A stretch of 64,000 nucleotides of DNA. It comes from Bacillota bacterium (GTDB lineage: Bacteria > Bacillota > Clostridia > Christensenellales > Pumilibacteraceae). This document shows, one piece after another, positions 42,147-51,808 of this stretch (positions within the stretch are counted from its first letter, which is position 1; every line of letters begins with the position of its first letter). The translations under genes were made by a program, and so were the position numbers. The stretch is from positions 19,657 to 83,656 of the forward strand of contig WRAY01000008.1 in the NCBI GenBank assembly GCA_009779975.1, written 5' to 3'. Below the pieces are notes generated by a model. It was given only the letters and a program-made list of their open reading frames with translations, was not told the origin of the DNA and did no database searches.

Positions 42147-43769
42147 TTGAAAGAAAAAGTATCACTTGATAAAAACTTAATTAAGAATGGTAACGGCTCA
42201 TGTGCAAGTGCCCAAAAGTTTGATAAAATTATTGAAGTCCGAAATGTGACGAAAGTTTTTGATGATGTAACGGTGGTTGACAACATGAGTTTTTCTATTA
42301 AAAGGGGTGATTTTGTCACATTTTTAGGCCCAAGCGGCTGTGGCAAGACCACCCTTTTGCGTATGATTGCAGGCTTTGAAAAACCAACTTCTGGCGAGAT
42401 ATTTCTTGAACGGGAAGATGTCACTTTGATTCCGCCTCACAAAAGACCAATCAATACAGTCTTTCAAAAATACGCATTATTTCCGCATTTAAATGTCTAC
42501 AAAAACATAGCGTTTGGTTTGAAGTTGAAACAAATACCTCATCAAATTCAACACAAAAAAACAGGCGAATCAGTAGACACAACAAGAAAATACACAAAAA
42601 ATGAAATTCACGAAAAAGTTCAGCATGCTTTGAAAATGGTAGGACTGGATGGCTATGACAAAAGAGATGTGTCGACACTTAGCGGGGGACAGCAACAGCG
42701 AGTAGCAATAGCAAGGGCCATTGTTCTTGAACCAAAAGACTTATTGTTGGACGAGCCATTAGGTGCACTAGACCTCAAAATGCGAAAAGAAATGCAGATT
42801 GAACTAATGAACATTCACAAAAATCTCGGTATCACTTTCGTCTATGTCACGCATGACCAAGAAGAAGCGTTAACTATGTCTGACAAAATACTCATCATCA
42901 ATGACGGTGTAGTGCAACAAGCAGGTACTCCTAAAAAGATTTATGATGAACCGGCAAATGCATTTGTTGCAAACTTTATTGGCGAGAGCAACATCCTCTC
43001 TGGTGTGATGGTCGCTGACTTTAAAGTTCAGTTCTCAGGACAAACCTTCGACTGCACCGACAAAGGCTTTTCAAAAAATGAAAAAGTTGACTTGGTTATT
43101 CGTCCTGAAGATATTGAAATTTCTGATTTAGTGGTCAGTGGTCAGTGGTCAGTGGTCAGTGAAGGTGAAAGTAAAAACAAAAAAACACCTAACCAATCAC
43201 CAATCACCAACCACCATTTTATCGGAACGGTAACTTCTTCAGTTTTCAAAGGCACTTACTACGAAATGCATGTTGATGTGGGCTCATATGAATTCACTGT
43301 TCAATCAACAACGGGATTTGTTATTGGAGCAAAGGTTGCTCTTAATATTCCGCCGCAATCTATTCACATCATGCGGAAGATGAAAACTGTTAACTCATTC
43401 AAAACAGTCGTAACAAGCGAGAACACAATCGAGATATGCGGTGCAAACTATGAGTTCATTAACAATGAAACGGAACCTTTTGAAAAAGGCGATGAAGTAA
43501 TCGCTGAAATCGAATTTGAGGACATATACCTCGCTGACCACGACGACTACACGCCTGCAGGGGGCAACATCGGACAAACTTACTATAAAGGCTCTTACTA
43601 CCAAGTTCAAGTCTACACCGATGACGACGACGAGTTGTATGTCAACACAACTGACGAATGGGATATCGACGATAGAGTTGGAATAGCAATTAATCCCGAG
43701 AAAATAAAAGTGAAAAAGTATGTTGAGGAAGAAGACGGAGAAGAAGAGACAGAGAGTATTGAAGTTTAA
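42147..43769 (+). CDS. potA: spermidine/putrescine ABC transporter ATPase PotA, extended
   Basis: 540 residues, against about 370 usually. ATPase motifs: LGPSGCGKTTLLRMIAG, TLSGGQQQRVAIARAIV, LLLDEPLGALDLK, VTHDQEEAL. A TOBE domain follows. Three additions: about 18 residues in the helical subdomain (HQIQHKKTGESVDTTRK), a repeat-derived peptide at 328-356 ([12 protein letters not shown] to NQSPITNHH), and an acidic C-terminal domain of about 110 residues ending in EEEDGEEETESIEV. I choose the TTG at 42147, five bases after aaggag; the GTG at 42144 is too close. It energises PotB and PotC encoded downstream. Confidence 0.92.
   Translation: MKEKVSLDKNLIKNGNGSCASAQKFDKIIEVRNVTKVFDDVTVVDNMSFSIKRGDFVTFLGPSGCGKTTLLRMIAGFEKPTSGEIFLEREDVTLIPPHKRPINTVFQKYALFPHLNVYKNIAFGLKLKQIPHQIQHKKTGESVDTTRKYTKNEIHEKVQHALKMVGLDGYDKRDVSTLSGGQQQRVAIARAIVLEPKDLLLDEPLGALDLKMRKEMQIELMNIHKNLGITFVYVTHDQEEALTMSDKILIINDGVVQQAGTPKKIYDEPANAFVANFIGESNILSGVMVADFKVQFSGQTFDCTDKGFSKNEKVDLVIRPEDIEISDLVVSGQWSVVSEGESKNKKTPNQSPITNHHFIGTVTSSVFKGTYYEMHVDVGSYEFTVQSTTGFVIGAKVALNIPPQSIHIMRKMKTVNSFKTVVTSENTIEICGANYEFINNETEPFEKGDEVIAEIEFEDIYLADHDDYTPAGGNIGQTYYKGSYYQVQVYTDDDDELYVNTTDEWDIDDRVGIAINPEKIKVKKYVEEEDGEEETESIEV
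43130..43218. repeat. in-frame 'gtggtcagtggtcag' palindrome in potA
   Basis: Four tandem ggtcagtg units on the left and caccaatcaccaaccacc on the right. The frame stays open through both arms. Confidence 0.8.
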
Positions 43770-43771
43770 AT

Positions 43772-43878
43772 AAAGTGAAATATGAAAGGTGAAAAATGAA
43801 GATAGTCTTAATTTGCCATTAACGAAAGAGTAGAAATATTTTAACATTACTTTTCACACTTTACTTTTCACTTAAATA
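43772..43878. repeat. palindromic repeat, 'gtgaaa/tttcac' family, potA-potB
   Basis: agtgaaatatgaaaggtgaa and acactttacttttcactt as arms. It fills the potA-potB spacer and ends four bases before the potB ATG. Confidence 0.75.
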
Positions 43879-43881
43879 ATC

Positions 43882-44847
43882 ATGGAACAAACCATAATAA
43901 AAAATCAGCCGAAAAGGCATTCATCAATCACAAATTTTTGGCAGTCTGTTCATAAGGACTGGCTTTTTTGGGTGCTTATTTGCGGATTTGGTCTTTTGGG
44001 ATTAGGGATTTATGTTTTAGTAAGAAAAGATGGGAATAGGGGTGTTTTTATCTTGCCTTATTTAATTTTGGCAATTCTCTTTATCATTGTTCCGTTAGTT
44101 TTTTTGTTTATTCAAGCGTTTATTTCTTTTGAAGGAGGTTTCACTTTTAATAACTTTCTTTCCTTTTCAGAAATGGGCGGTTGGTCGCTTTTGTGGCGTT
44201 CAATAAGAATCGCAGGGATAACAACACTAATTTGTCTGGTAATTGCATATCCTGTCGCACTCATTCTCTCATCAAAAGAAATGAAAGTGCCGTTAATTGT
44301 GATAATGTTTTTTATCGTCCCAATGCTCATTAATGTAGTCCTTAGAACTTTTGCGCTGAGAGAGATTTTTATGTGGATTGAAAGAGCAGTTAGAGAAAGC
44401 AGGGGAGAGGTTTTTAATTTGAGCGATGACTTCAAAATAATTACAGCACTCATTTTAGACTATTTTCCATTCATGCTGCTTCCTATCTATACTATTCTTC
44501 GAACACAAGACAAAAGTTTGCAAGAGGCGGCAGCCGACCTCGGAGCATCAAAAATCAGAGTGTTCTTAAAAGTGGTTTTACCGCTTAGCGTTGCAGGAAT
44601 TATCAGCGGAATAATGATGGTTTTTTTGCCGGCAATATCAAACTTTGCAATACCCTATATTGTTATGGAATTTTTTAATGCCGAATCTCAACTCTTAGGA
44701 AATTTAATTTGGCATCAATTCAGTTCAAGGACAACCTATAATGTTGGGGCAGCGTATGGATTAATACTACTCTTGCTTGTTGCTACATCAGTTGCAATCA
44801 TAACAAAGTTCACAAAAGGAAAAGCAAAAGGAGGGATTTCTTTTTAA
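43882..44847 (+). CDS. potB: polyamine ABC transporter permease PotB
   Basis: 321 residues, six membrane segments after a longer than usual N-terminus with two extra hydrophobic segments (residues 28-75). The EAA loop that contacts the ATPase is QEAAADLGASKIRVFLKVVL. It pairs with PotC to form the channel. No ribosome site; the ATG abuts a repeat arm. Confidence 0.92.
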   Translation: MEQTIIKNQPKRHSSITNFWQSVHKDWLFWVLICGFGLLGLGIYVLVRKDGNRGVFILPYLILAILFIIVPLVFLFIQAFISFEGGFTFNNFLSFSEMGGWSLLWRSIRIAGITTLICLVIAYPVALILSSKEMKVPLIVIMFFIVPMLINVVLRTFALREIFMWIERAVRESRGEVFNLSDDFKIITALILDYFPFMLLPIYTILRTQDKSLQEAAADLGASKIRVFLKVVLPLSVAGIISGIMMVFLPAISNFAIPYIVMEFFNAESQLLGNLIWHQFSSRTTYNVGAAYGLILLLLVATSVAIITKFTKGKAKGGISF

Positions 44848-44852
44848 AAAAA

Positions 44853-45701
44853 ATGATTTTGCAAAACATTAAATCTGCATTAGGATTAGTCGGAGGTTTT
44901 TTCGCAAAAACTAGACGAATTTGGGCATTTGCTTTTTTGGCGATAGTACTGATGTTTTTGTATATGCCGCTCCTTATTATTTTTGTTTTTTCCTTCACAA
45001 CGGGCGAAATTGGAAGATGGAATGAAGTTACATTTGATTTATATCTAACTTTCTTTCAAAATGGCTACGCACGCCGTGCTTTTTTTAATACTTTTCTTAT
45101 TGCAATTGCGGCAGCCTCAATATCAACAGTAATCGGAACAATGGCAGCGATTGGAATGTTCTATCTTCGAAAATGGAGAAAAAAAACTATTAATGCTATC
45201 AATCAAATCCCATTAACAAACGCAACAGTTGTCACCGGGGTTTCAATAATGTTGTTTTTTCTCTCAGTCAGGTTCATTCCGCTTGGATATGTCGCAATAA
45301 TCATCGCCCACACAATGCTTTGCATACCTTTTGTTGTCCTTGTTGTTACTCCTCGAATGTATCAGTTGAACCCCAACTTACTGGATGCTGGAATGGATTT
45401 AGGATTGGGACCGATGAAAGTAATGTTCAAGGTATTATTGCCTCAACTTCTTCCGTCGATATTTGCTGCATTTTGCTTAGCATTTGCAATAAGTCTTGAT
45501 GATTTTATTTTGACAGTTTTCATAAGAGGTGAGATTAACACTATATCAACATATATTTTTACTCATGGTGACCTAAGAGGACCTATCCAGCGGCGAGCGT
45601 ATTTTAGAGCAATCGCATCAATTATGTTCATGATGACAATTGCGGCAGTAGTTTTAGTTTATTGGTATATGAGAAGAAAAAGAAAAAAATTAGCAAAATA
45701 A
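44853..45701 (+). CDS. potC: polyamine ABC transporter permease PotC
   Basis: 282 residues, six membrane segments; EAA-type loop DAGMDLGLGPMKVMFKVLLP. Begins six bases after the potB stop, with ggaggg inside the potB end as a possible ribosome site 14 bases away. Part of potABCD. Confidence 0.92.
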   Translation: MILQNIKSALGLVGGFFAKTRRIWAFAFLAIVLMFLYMPLLIIFVFSFTTGEIGRWNEVTFDLYLTFFQNGYARRAFFNTFLIAIAAASISTVIGTMAAIGMFYLRKWRKKTINAINQIPLTNATVVTGVSIMLFFLSVRFIPLGYVAIIIAHTMLCIPFVVLVVTPRMYQLNPNLLDAGMDLGLGPMKVMFKVLLPQLLPSIFAAFCLAFAISLDDFILTVFIRGEINTISTYIFTHGDLRGPIQRRAYFRAIASIMFMMTIAAVVLVYWYMRRKRKKLAK

Positions 45702-45736
45702 TTTGTATTTTTCGCATAATGCGATTAAGATAAACT

Positions 45737-45765
45737 ACCATGTTCAACTATATTAAAGCATGGTA
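45737..45765 (+). promoter_or_regulatory. hairpin between potC and potD
   Basis: taccatg and catggta enclose a 15-base loop just before the potD ribosome site. It may stabilise the upstream or downstream mRNA and let the binding protein be made in excess. Confidence 0.4.
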
Positions 45766-45781
45766 AAAAGGAGAAACAAAA

Positions 45782-47143
45782 ATGAAAAAACTAGCGAAAA
45801 TAATGATAATGCTTTTTGCATTCGTTATGATGGTGCCGGCGTTTGCCGCATGCACTCCACCTCGTGATCAAGTTTTGAGAATCTATAACTGGGGTTATTT
45901 TTTACACCCGGAAGTAGGAGCAAGATTTGAACAGTATATGCTTAGTGAGCATGGAGAAGAAGTAACGGTTCAGTTTTTCTACTTCGACTCAAACGAAACA
46001 GCATATCGAACAATCGCCGAACAAGGACTTGACCGTGATATAGTCGTGCCAAGTGACTATATGGTCGAAAGACTTATTGCGGGCGAATATCTGCAAAGAC
46101 TTGACCACGCATTAATCACAAGCGAATTAGCAAGACACTATGCTCTAAATCAAGTTTCAAGCACAAATTTCCGCTCACTTTTAAGAGCACCAATCCTAGC
46201 AAGTTCAAACACTTATGACCCCGGACAACTCTACAGTGTTCCATTTTTGTGGGGAACTTTGGGAATTATGTATAATCGCAGTATTATTTCATCGTCTGAA
46301 GATGTTGCTCTAATGCGTTCATGGGGCTCACTTTTTGGAGAAGGCGGAATACCAATAAGAGCCAACGAAACCTATCCGGCAGTTTTTATGAAAAGCGCAC
46401 AAGTTCGCGATAACTATGCTGCAGCAATGCTGTTTTATTTTTCAGATGAATTAAGAGAAAGAAGCAATAATTTGACAAACTTTTCTAATCCTTTATATAT
46501 TGAGTTAATGGAAGCAATTTTCACAAATTTTGACTATGGAACGGAAAGTTTTTGGTATACTGAATTTGGAATAAATGACCCATTTGACCATGCAGTTGAA
46601 ATATTGAGACAACAAAGAAGAGATATGAATGTTACTTTTGAAATGGACACTGGAATGTTCAACATGCAAGAAAATATCCCAACTGCAACAGCAGGACTTG
46701 CTTGGTCGACCGATGCAGGTTTTGTAATGAACGAAAATCCTTATGCTCCGGTTGCTGACATGCTTTATTATGTTGCTCCGGAAGAGGGCACAAATCTATG
46801 GATAAATAACCTTGTTATTCCCGAGTCGGCTGGAAATCCAAGACTTGCAAACAAGTTTATTGCTTTTTCGTTAAGAGAAGATATTGCAAGGCTAAACACT
46901 CTTTCAACCGGTTCGCCCGCTGCTAACCAAGAAGCAATGGTTGCGTTGGAAGCGGAATTAAGAGCAGATAATACTAGATGGGTCAATGATGGTCAACCTC
47001 GTCCGGCATACTTTAAGCCAATGATTCTTAACTTGATGTTTCCGTCAGACGATGTTTTAGCAAGGTCATTTATAATGGGTGATTTTGGCGATAGATTCGG
47101 TGAAGGTTCATTAATGTGGAATAGAGTTACAGCACCACTTTAA
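45782..47143 (+). CDS. potD: polyamine-binding lipoprotein PotD
   Basis: 453 residues. Signal peptide with lipobox (VPAFAAC), then LRIYNWGYFLHPEV, the usual start of PotD/PotF, IVVPSDYMVERLI, YSVPFLWGTLGIMYN and LAWSTDAGFVM. It captures spermidine or putrescine outside the membrane for PotABC. Strong ribosome site (aaaaggaga). Confidence 0.93.
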   Translation: MKKLAKIMIMLFAFVMMVPAFAACTPPRDQVLRIYNWGYFLHPEVGARFEQYMLSEHGEEVTVQFFYFDSNETAYRTIAEQGLDRDIVVPSDYMVERLIAGEYLQRLDHALITSELARHYALNQVSSTNFRSLLRAPILASSNTYDPGQLYSVPFLWGTLGIMYNRSIISSSEDVALMRSWGSLFGEGGIPIRANETYPAVFMKSAQVRDNYAAAMLFYFSDELRERSNNLTNFSNPLYIELMEAIFTNFDYGTESFWYTEFGINDPFDHAVEILRQQRRDMNVTFEMDTGMFNMQENIPTATAGLAWSTDAGFVMNENPYAPVADMLYYVAPEEGTNLWINNLVIPESAGNPRLANKFIAFSLREDIARLNTLSTGSPAANQEAMVALEAELRADNTRWVNDGQPRPAYFKPMILNLMFPSDDVLARSFIMGDFGDRFGEGSLMWNRVTAPL

Positions 47144-47167
47144 TCAATCCGGAGTTCTTAATTTATA

Positions 47168-49390
47168 ATGAATTACGATGTCATAATCGTCGGCTTAGGT
47201 CACGCCGGTGTTGAAGCCGGTGTATCTTGTGCGAAATTAGGTCTAAAAACGCTTGCGTTGTCAATAAGTCTTGACAACGCAGGCTTTTTGGCTTGTAATC
47301 CCTCAATCGGAGGAACAGCAAAAGGACACATTGTTTGTGAAATTGATGCCCTCGGCGGGGTGATGGGAATTGCGGCAGATGCCACAATGTCGCATTTAAG
47401 GATGTTAAATGCGTCCTATGGTCCCGCAGTCCACTCACTACGCGCCCAAGTCGACAAATACAAATATCACCGCTATATCAAGAAATTATTAGAAGAGACG
47501 AAGAACCTAACTTTAAGACAGGCGGAGGTTAAAAAAATTTTAACGCATAACGCACAACACATAACACATAACGAATGTGAAAATAATTTAAATAAAAATT
47601 CTGACCATCGTTGTGCGTTATGCGTTGTGCGTTATGCGTTGAAAACAATCGGCATCGAAACAGTCCAAGGACAACAATTCTTCGCTCCCTCCGTCATTCT
47701 TTGCTGCGGCGTTTATTTAAACTCTCTTATCCTAACAGGCTCTGTTGTCGAAAAAAAAGGACCTGCCGGCTTTTCCAGATCGGAACATCTTGCCGACAGT
47801 TTAACTTCCCTTGGCTTTGAACTTCGCCGTTTTAAAACAGGAACGCCCCCGAGAATAAAAAAAGACACTGTTGATTTAGCGAAACTAATCGTTCAAGAAG
47901 GAGAGGACACTCCATATTCATTTTCAACACTATCAAATCAAAAGAAATTGGACAAATTTTCTGAGCATTGCTATTTGGGCTATACCAATCAAAAGACCCA
48001 CGATTTAATCAAAGAAAACCTTCATCTATCTCCAAGATATGCCGGAACATCTTTAGGTGCAGGTGCAAGATATTGCCCCTCAATCGAGGACAAAATCGTT
48101 CGCTTTTCAGACAAAGAAAGACATTCATTTTTCCTTGAACCCGAAGGGGCTGACACCCAAGAGATGTATATCCAAGGCATGTCAACAGCATTTCCGAGCG
48201 AGACACAAGAAAAACTCTATCAAACAATAGAAGGCTTTGAAAACGCTGAAATTATGCGAGACGCCTATGCAATAGAATATGATTGTATTGACCCGCTCGA
48301 GTTATATCCGACATTAGAGAGCAAACGCATAAGCGGACTATTTTTTGCAGGTCAAATCAACGGAACAAGCGGCTACGAAGAAGCGGCGGCACAAGGATTG
48401 GTTGCAGGGATTAACGCTTCGCTAAAGTGGTCAGTGGTCAGTGGTCAGTGGTCAGTTGATGGTGGGAAAGGAAATGACGAAAAAAATTTATTCATTACCG
48501 ACCACCGACCACCGACCACCGACCACCAATTAATCCTCCCCCGAACTACCTCCTACATCGGCGTCCTCATCGACGACCTTGTCACTCAAGGAACGGATGA
48601 GCCGTATCGTATGATGACAAGCAGAGCCGAAAACCGTCTTTTGTTCCGCCAAGACAATGCCGACCTTCGCCTGACAGAGATTGGAAGAGAAGTAGGGCTG
48701 GTATGCGATACAAGGTATAAAAAATTTAAAAAGAAAGTCAAAGACATTGAGAAGGCAAAAGACCTTTTAAAAATAACCCGAACGCCAAAACAACTTACTC
48801 CGTTTTTTGAAAAAATAGGAGAACCTATTCCGCACACATCACTAACCGTCAAAGACATTATCAAAAGAAATGCCGTTTCATTTGAAAACTTTTTGGAGTT
48901 TTTAAACAGTGCGGACGGAAAAATGCCGCCCATACAATTAATCGATAAAAATCGTAGTGATGTGAAAGGAGAGAGTGATTTAGACAATAAAATTGCAGGG
49001 GCGGCATTCTGCCGCCCGTTGCCGGAAACCAATCCAAACAATGAACTGTTTATGGTCGCCTCTACAATTAGTTCTGCAAAAAAACAAAACAACTCTAAAG
49101 CAACTCTACTCTTCACCGAATCCGCCCTTCGTGATGTGTTCATCGAAACAAAATATGAAGGCTACATCATTCGTGCCCAAAAGCAAAATGAGGAACAAAA
49201 ACGCATTGAAAACATGCCAATCCCTGAAGATATCAACTACAACTCACTGTCCGCTCTCTCATTAGAGTCCCGAGAAAAACTCTTAAAAATAAAACCGAAA
49301 ACAATAGGACAAGCCTCCAGAATAAGTGGTGTCACTCCGGCAGATGTTAATATACTTATTGTGAAGTTAAAAGATAAAAGTGAAAGGTGA
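47168..49390 (+). CDS. mnmG: tRNA uridine 5-carboxymethylaminomethyl enzyme MnmG
   Basis: 740 residues, about 115 more than usual MnmG (GidA). FAD motif [15 protein letters not shown] at the start, [40 protein letters not shown], and [16 protein letters not shown]. It acts with MnmE at wobble uridines of tRNA. Three repeat-derived insertions keep the frame: residues 125-158 ([11 protein letters not shown] to [11 protein letters not shown]), 420-457 ([11 protein letters not shown] to TTDHQLI) and about 608-622 ([11 protein letters not shown]). The last residues (KDKSER) come from a gtgaaagg repeat word. The extra length equals roughly the sum of these and a few loops. Confidence 0.95.
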   Translation: MNYDVIIVGLGHAGVEAGVSCAKLGLKTLALSISLDNAGFLACNPSIGGTAKGHIVCEIDALGGVMGIAADATMSHLRMLNASYGPAVHSLRAQVDKYKYHRYIKKLLEETKNLTLRQAEVKKILTHNAQHITHNECENNLNKNSDHRCALCVVRYALKTIGIETVQGQQFFAPSVILCCGVYLNSLILTGSVVEKKGPAGFSRSEHLADSLTSLGFELRRFKTGTPPRIKKDTVDLAKLIVQEGEDTPYSFSTLSNQKKLDKFSEHCYLGYTNQKTHDLIKENLHLSPRYAGTSLGAGARYCPSIEDKIVRFSDKERHSFFLEPEGADTQEMYIQGMSTAFPSETQEKLYQTIEGFENAEIMRDAYAIEYDCIDPLELYPTLESKRISGLFFAGQINGTSGYEEAAAQGLVAGINASLKWSVVSGQWSVDGGKGNDEKNLFITDHRPPTTDHQLILPRTTSYIGVLIDDLVTQGTDEPYRMMTSRAENRLLFRQDNADLRLTEIGREVGLVCDTRYKKFKKKVKDIEKAKDLLKITRTPKQLTPFFEKIGEPIPHTSLTVKDIIKRNAVSFENFLEFLNSADGKMPPIQLIDKNRSDVKGESDLDNKIAGAAFCRPLPETNPNNELFMVASTISSAKKQNNSKATLLFTESALRDVFIETKYEGYIIRAQKQNEEQKRIENMPIPEDINYNSLSALSLESREKLLKIKPKTIGQASRISGVTPADVNILIVKLKDKSER
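47540..47643. repeat. in-frame 'gcgttrtgcg' palindrome in mnmG
   Basis: acgcataacgcacaacacat on the left; gtgcgttatgcgttgtgcgt on the right; the centre (aaaataatttaaataaaaat + tctgaccatcgt) matches the intergenic core. It is a complete element inside the coding frame. Confidence 0.85.
48427..48538. repeat. in-frame 'gtggtcagtggtcag' palindrome in mnmG
   Basis: gtggtcagtggtcagtggtc on the left, accgaccaccgaccaccga on the right, same family as in potA. Confidence 0.85.
48988..49025. repeat. in-frame 'gtaggggcggc' repeat in mnmG
   Basis: attgcaggggcggcattctg followed by ccgcccg. Nearly identical to the intergenic copy at 63970. Confidence 0.75.
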
Positions 49391-49436
49391 AAAGTGTTGT
49401 AAAAATATTTATTACGCTTATCCTAATAATACAATT

Positions 49437-49548
49437 AATTATGTCATCCTGAGCGAAGCGAAGGATCTAGGCACGAAGTGCCGTAAAACAGATTTTTTTT
49501 ACGCTTACGCTAGATGCTTCGCTTCGCTCAGCATGACTTCATCTTAAT
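49437..49548. repeat. 'tcatcctgagcgaagcg' palindrome
   Basis: gtcatcctgagcgaagcgaa + ggatct on the left, agatgcttcgcttcgctcag + catgac on the right; an inner hairpin aggcacgaagtgcc. A single diverged arm is at 24133. The rest of the 550-base spacer to spoVG holds only a terminator and the spoVG promoter. Confidence 0.8.
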
Positions 49549-49690
49549 TAGGTTGTCTCAATAATATAAAGCGTGTTATTTATTTTACACATTTCACCAT
49601 TCATTAAATTAATGGTATGCTCTAAACTCCTCACTGCATCCGCATATCCCCATGCTGTCCGCACACACATGACAAAAATCAAGTCTGCAA

Positions 49691-49722
49691 AACCCGCAAT
49701 TATATGCGGGTTCATTTTTTAT
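49691..49722 (+). terminator. terminator upstream of spoVG
   Basis: aacccgca and tgcgggtt around attata, then cattttttatattttttt. Confidence 0.8.
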
Positions 49723-49844
49723 ATTTTTTTGACAAATTGAACATTTCATAAATATAGTATATCCAAAAAAAAGATTAGTATTTTTTTAGACAAAAGCGTT
49801 TAAAACACTCAAAAAAATTTCTAAAAAAATTTTTCAAAAAAGTA

Positions 49845-49873
49845 TTGACAAACAAAAAAATATATGCTATAAT
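49845..49873 (+). promoter_or_regulatory. promoter of spoVG
   Basis: TTGACA (49845-49850), 17 bases, TATAAT (49868-49873), with about 65 bases of leader. Confidence 0.75.
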
Positions 49874-49944
49874 ACCAGTGTAGAATTCTGCCATACATAT
49901 AACTTATTGAACGCAACTGGGCATGAGAAAGGAAGGTAAACCTG

Positions 49945-50250
49945 ATGAACATCACAGAAGTTAGGGTGAGGCTAATCAAAAAGGATGAGGCTAAAATCAA
50001 AGGTATTGCATCGCTTACCATTGATAATTGTTTCGTTGTGCATGACATTAAAATCTTGCAAGGAACGAGAGAAGAAGGCACTTATTTTATTAACATGCCT
50101 TGCAGGAAAACTCCAAACGGTGACTACAAAGATGTTGTCCACCCCCTCAACAAAGAAACGAGAGAGATGCTTTCTAACCTTGTTTTGAAAGAGTTTGAGG
50201 CAGAGATGCAAAAAGCACAAATTTATGAAGAGGCTGCTGCCACTTCATAA
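49945..50250 (+). CDS. spoVG: SpoVG family RNA-binding regulator
   Basis: 101 residues. MNITEVRVRLIKKDEAKIKG, ASLTIDNCFVVHDIKILQG and FINMPCRKTPNGDYKDVVHP are the family hallmarks. SpoVG affects septation in spore formers and binds RNA or DNA in several Gram-positives. A strong ribosome site (gaaaggaaggt) precedes it. Confidence 0.95.
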   Translation: MNITEVRVRLIKKDEAKIKGIASLTIDNCFVVHDIKILQGTREEGTYFINMPCRKTPNGDYKDVVHPLNKETREMLSNLVLKEFEAEMQKAQIYEEAAATS

Positions 50251-50462
50251 AAGCGTTTTAAGACGACGATTGACTGAAAATCAACTAAAGATGAGATAAC
50301 TCTCTTTGAAAAAAGAGACAAGGTTTTTTGCGGTCATCAGATATTAATTCTATGAAAAAACTAAAATACATTTTTCTAAACAATAACTTGGGGAGGACGA
50401 CCAATAATTATTACCCCCGAAAACATTGAAGAATTTCTTCCGAACTAAACTAAAAAAATTAA

Positions 50463-50502
50463 AATAACCTCAAGGCACATTGCTTTGAGGTTATTTTTTG
50501 CG
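50463..50502 (+). terminator. terminator after the spoVG region
   Basis: aataacctcaa and ttgaggttatt with a T run. Between 50251 and 50460 I see only a second small hairpin (tctcttt/aaagaga near 50305) and no convincing gene. Confidence 0.85.
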
Positions 50503-50511
50503 CTTAATTAT

Positions 50512-51600
50512 TTATGAAATCGGCAAATATTTATTCACATTGCTGTTGTTTCCGTCATTTACTCTCGTCTCATAGTTTTCTCTAAATCTTTCGTCAGGCA
50601 GTCTTATGTCGCCTCTAAACTTTGCATCTTGGAATTTTTTGACGCCTGTTCTGTCGCTATCGTTGCCAAATCTGTTCTCAAAATTACTTTCAACATTTTT
50701 TTCTATATTGCGGCTGAACTGACTGTCAAAGTTGTTGTCAAAAAAGTGACTGTCTTGCATTCTGTTGAAGTCATATTTGTTGTCATAGTTTTTGCTGCTG
50801 TCCGTATTTTGGTGTCTGTTGTGATGGTTGCGATGATTGCTAAAGTCACTTCCTCTAAAAGAAAAGTCCGCATTCGGTGTGTTGTGCCTATCGTTGTTTG
50901 AACACATTTCATCAACCCATCCGCAAACAATGCCTTGCAACTGTCTTTGGTAAACTTTATTTAGTGCCTTATATTCTTCATATTTTTTAATATCTTCACG
51001 ATTTTTGCCGGTCATTTCTTCTTTTAGTTTGAACATATGTTCAAATCTATTATCTAAATCAGCCTTTCTCTCAGCATAAGTGTTACCCTTGAGCATATGT
51101 CCAGTGTCCCACATCATTTCTTTTGCAAATTGAGGCATTCTTCTGTTAAACCTTTCGTGTCTCATATATCGTCTCATTTGCCTCTTGTCTTGTCTTGAGA
51201 GGTTGTCTTTGTTTATGCGAGAGCGAGAATAAGGACTTGCGTTTTTCATATCATTAACAACACGATTATGGCGTCTTTCATTCTTTTTCAAACCATCAAC
51301 ATTAACTATATTATCATCCGCAACAAAATCCCTTTCCATCATATCACGATGAAAAGTTTCGCCTCCGTCTCTTTGCAGGCGTTTTTCATTGCGAGAAGTA
51401 TGGTTGACATAGTCTGCCTGAGTTCCTGCAAAAACATTATCAACACCAAAAGAATTAGCATAGTGAACTCTATCCATAACCTGAACAATCTCGGTTCCTA
51501 CTTTGTTACTCTCCGGGGCATCATGTTTTATTGGAGCATCTTTTGGAAGCGGATTGAAAACACTCGCAAGTGTCATAACAGTTGAAACAATTTTTATCAT
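50512..51600 (-). CDS. unknown hydrophilic protein, low-complexity C-terminus
   Basis: 362 residues. A short hydrophobic N-terminus (MIKIVSTVMTLASVFNPLP) is too weak for a sure signal peptide. Middle part helical and strongly basic (RQDKRQMRRYMRHERFNRRM). The last 130 residues are rich in Asn, Asp, Arg, Phe and His (NHRNHHNRHQN, FFDNNFDSQFSRNIEKN). Ribosome site aaaggaga is good, so expression is likely. It may be a surface or assembly protein; I recognise no family. Confidence 0.7.
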   Translation of the reverse strand: MIKIVSTVMTLASVFNPLPKDAPIKHDAPESNKVGTEIVQVMDRVHYANSFGVDNVFAGTQADYVNHTSRNEKRLQRDGGETFHRDMMERDFVADDNIVNVDGLKKNERRHNRVVNDMKNASPYSRSRINKDNLSRQDKRQMRRYMRHERFNRRMPQFAKEMMWDTGHMLKGNTYAERKADLDNRFEHMFKLKEEMTGKNREDIKKYEEYKALNKVYQRQLQGIVCGWVDEMCSNNDRHNTPNADFSFRGSDFSNHRNHHNRHQNTDSSKNYDNKYDFNRMQDSHFFDNNFDSQFSRNIEKNVESNFENRFGNDSDRTGVKKFQDAKFRGDIRLPDERFRENYETRVNDGNNSNVNKYLPIS

Positions 51601-51619
51601 AAAATTCTCCTTTAATTAA

Positions 51620-51735
51620 GTGAAGAGGGAAATGTGAAGTGTTAAAAGTAAGGTTGAGTTTTTTCTTAATTAAAAATTGAACAAAATAATATAACAATAC
51701 TTTTCACATTTCACATTTCACATTTCACTTTAATA
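51620..51735. repeat. palindromic repeat, 'tttcaca' family
   Basis: aagtgaagagggaaatgtga on the left and tttcacatttcacatttcac on the right around an AT-rich centre. It lies between divergent genes. Confidence 0.75.
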
Positions 51736-51769
51736 TATCTAGTCTTTTCTAAAATCTTCAAAAATATGC

Positions 51770-51798
51770 TTGCAATTAACTTTTTTTTTTGCTATACT
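51770..51798 (+). promoter_or_regulatory. near-leaderless promoter of ychF
   Basis: TTGCAA (51770-51775), 17 bases, TATACT (51793-51798), ten bases to ATG 51809. Confidence 0.65.
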
Positions 51799-51808
51799 AA
51801 TGAACAAT

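Noticed and set aside
48427..48538. Tandem ggtcagtg words as a CRISPR array or simple satellite
   Set aside because: Units are 8 bases with no spacers, and the two halves are complementary; a palindromic element fits better.
50340..50445. Small frames after spoVG (ATG at 50353, or a non-ATG start after ggggagg near 50400)
   Set aside because: 25 codons or fewer, and the one with a ribosome site lacks an accepted start codon.
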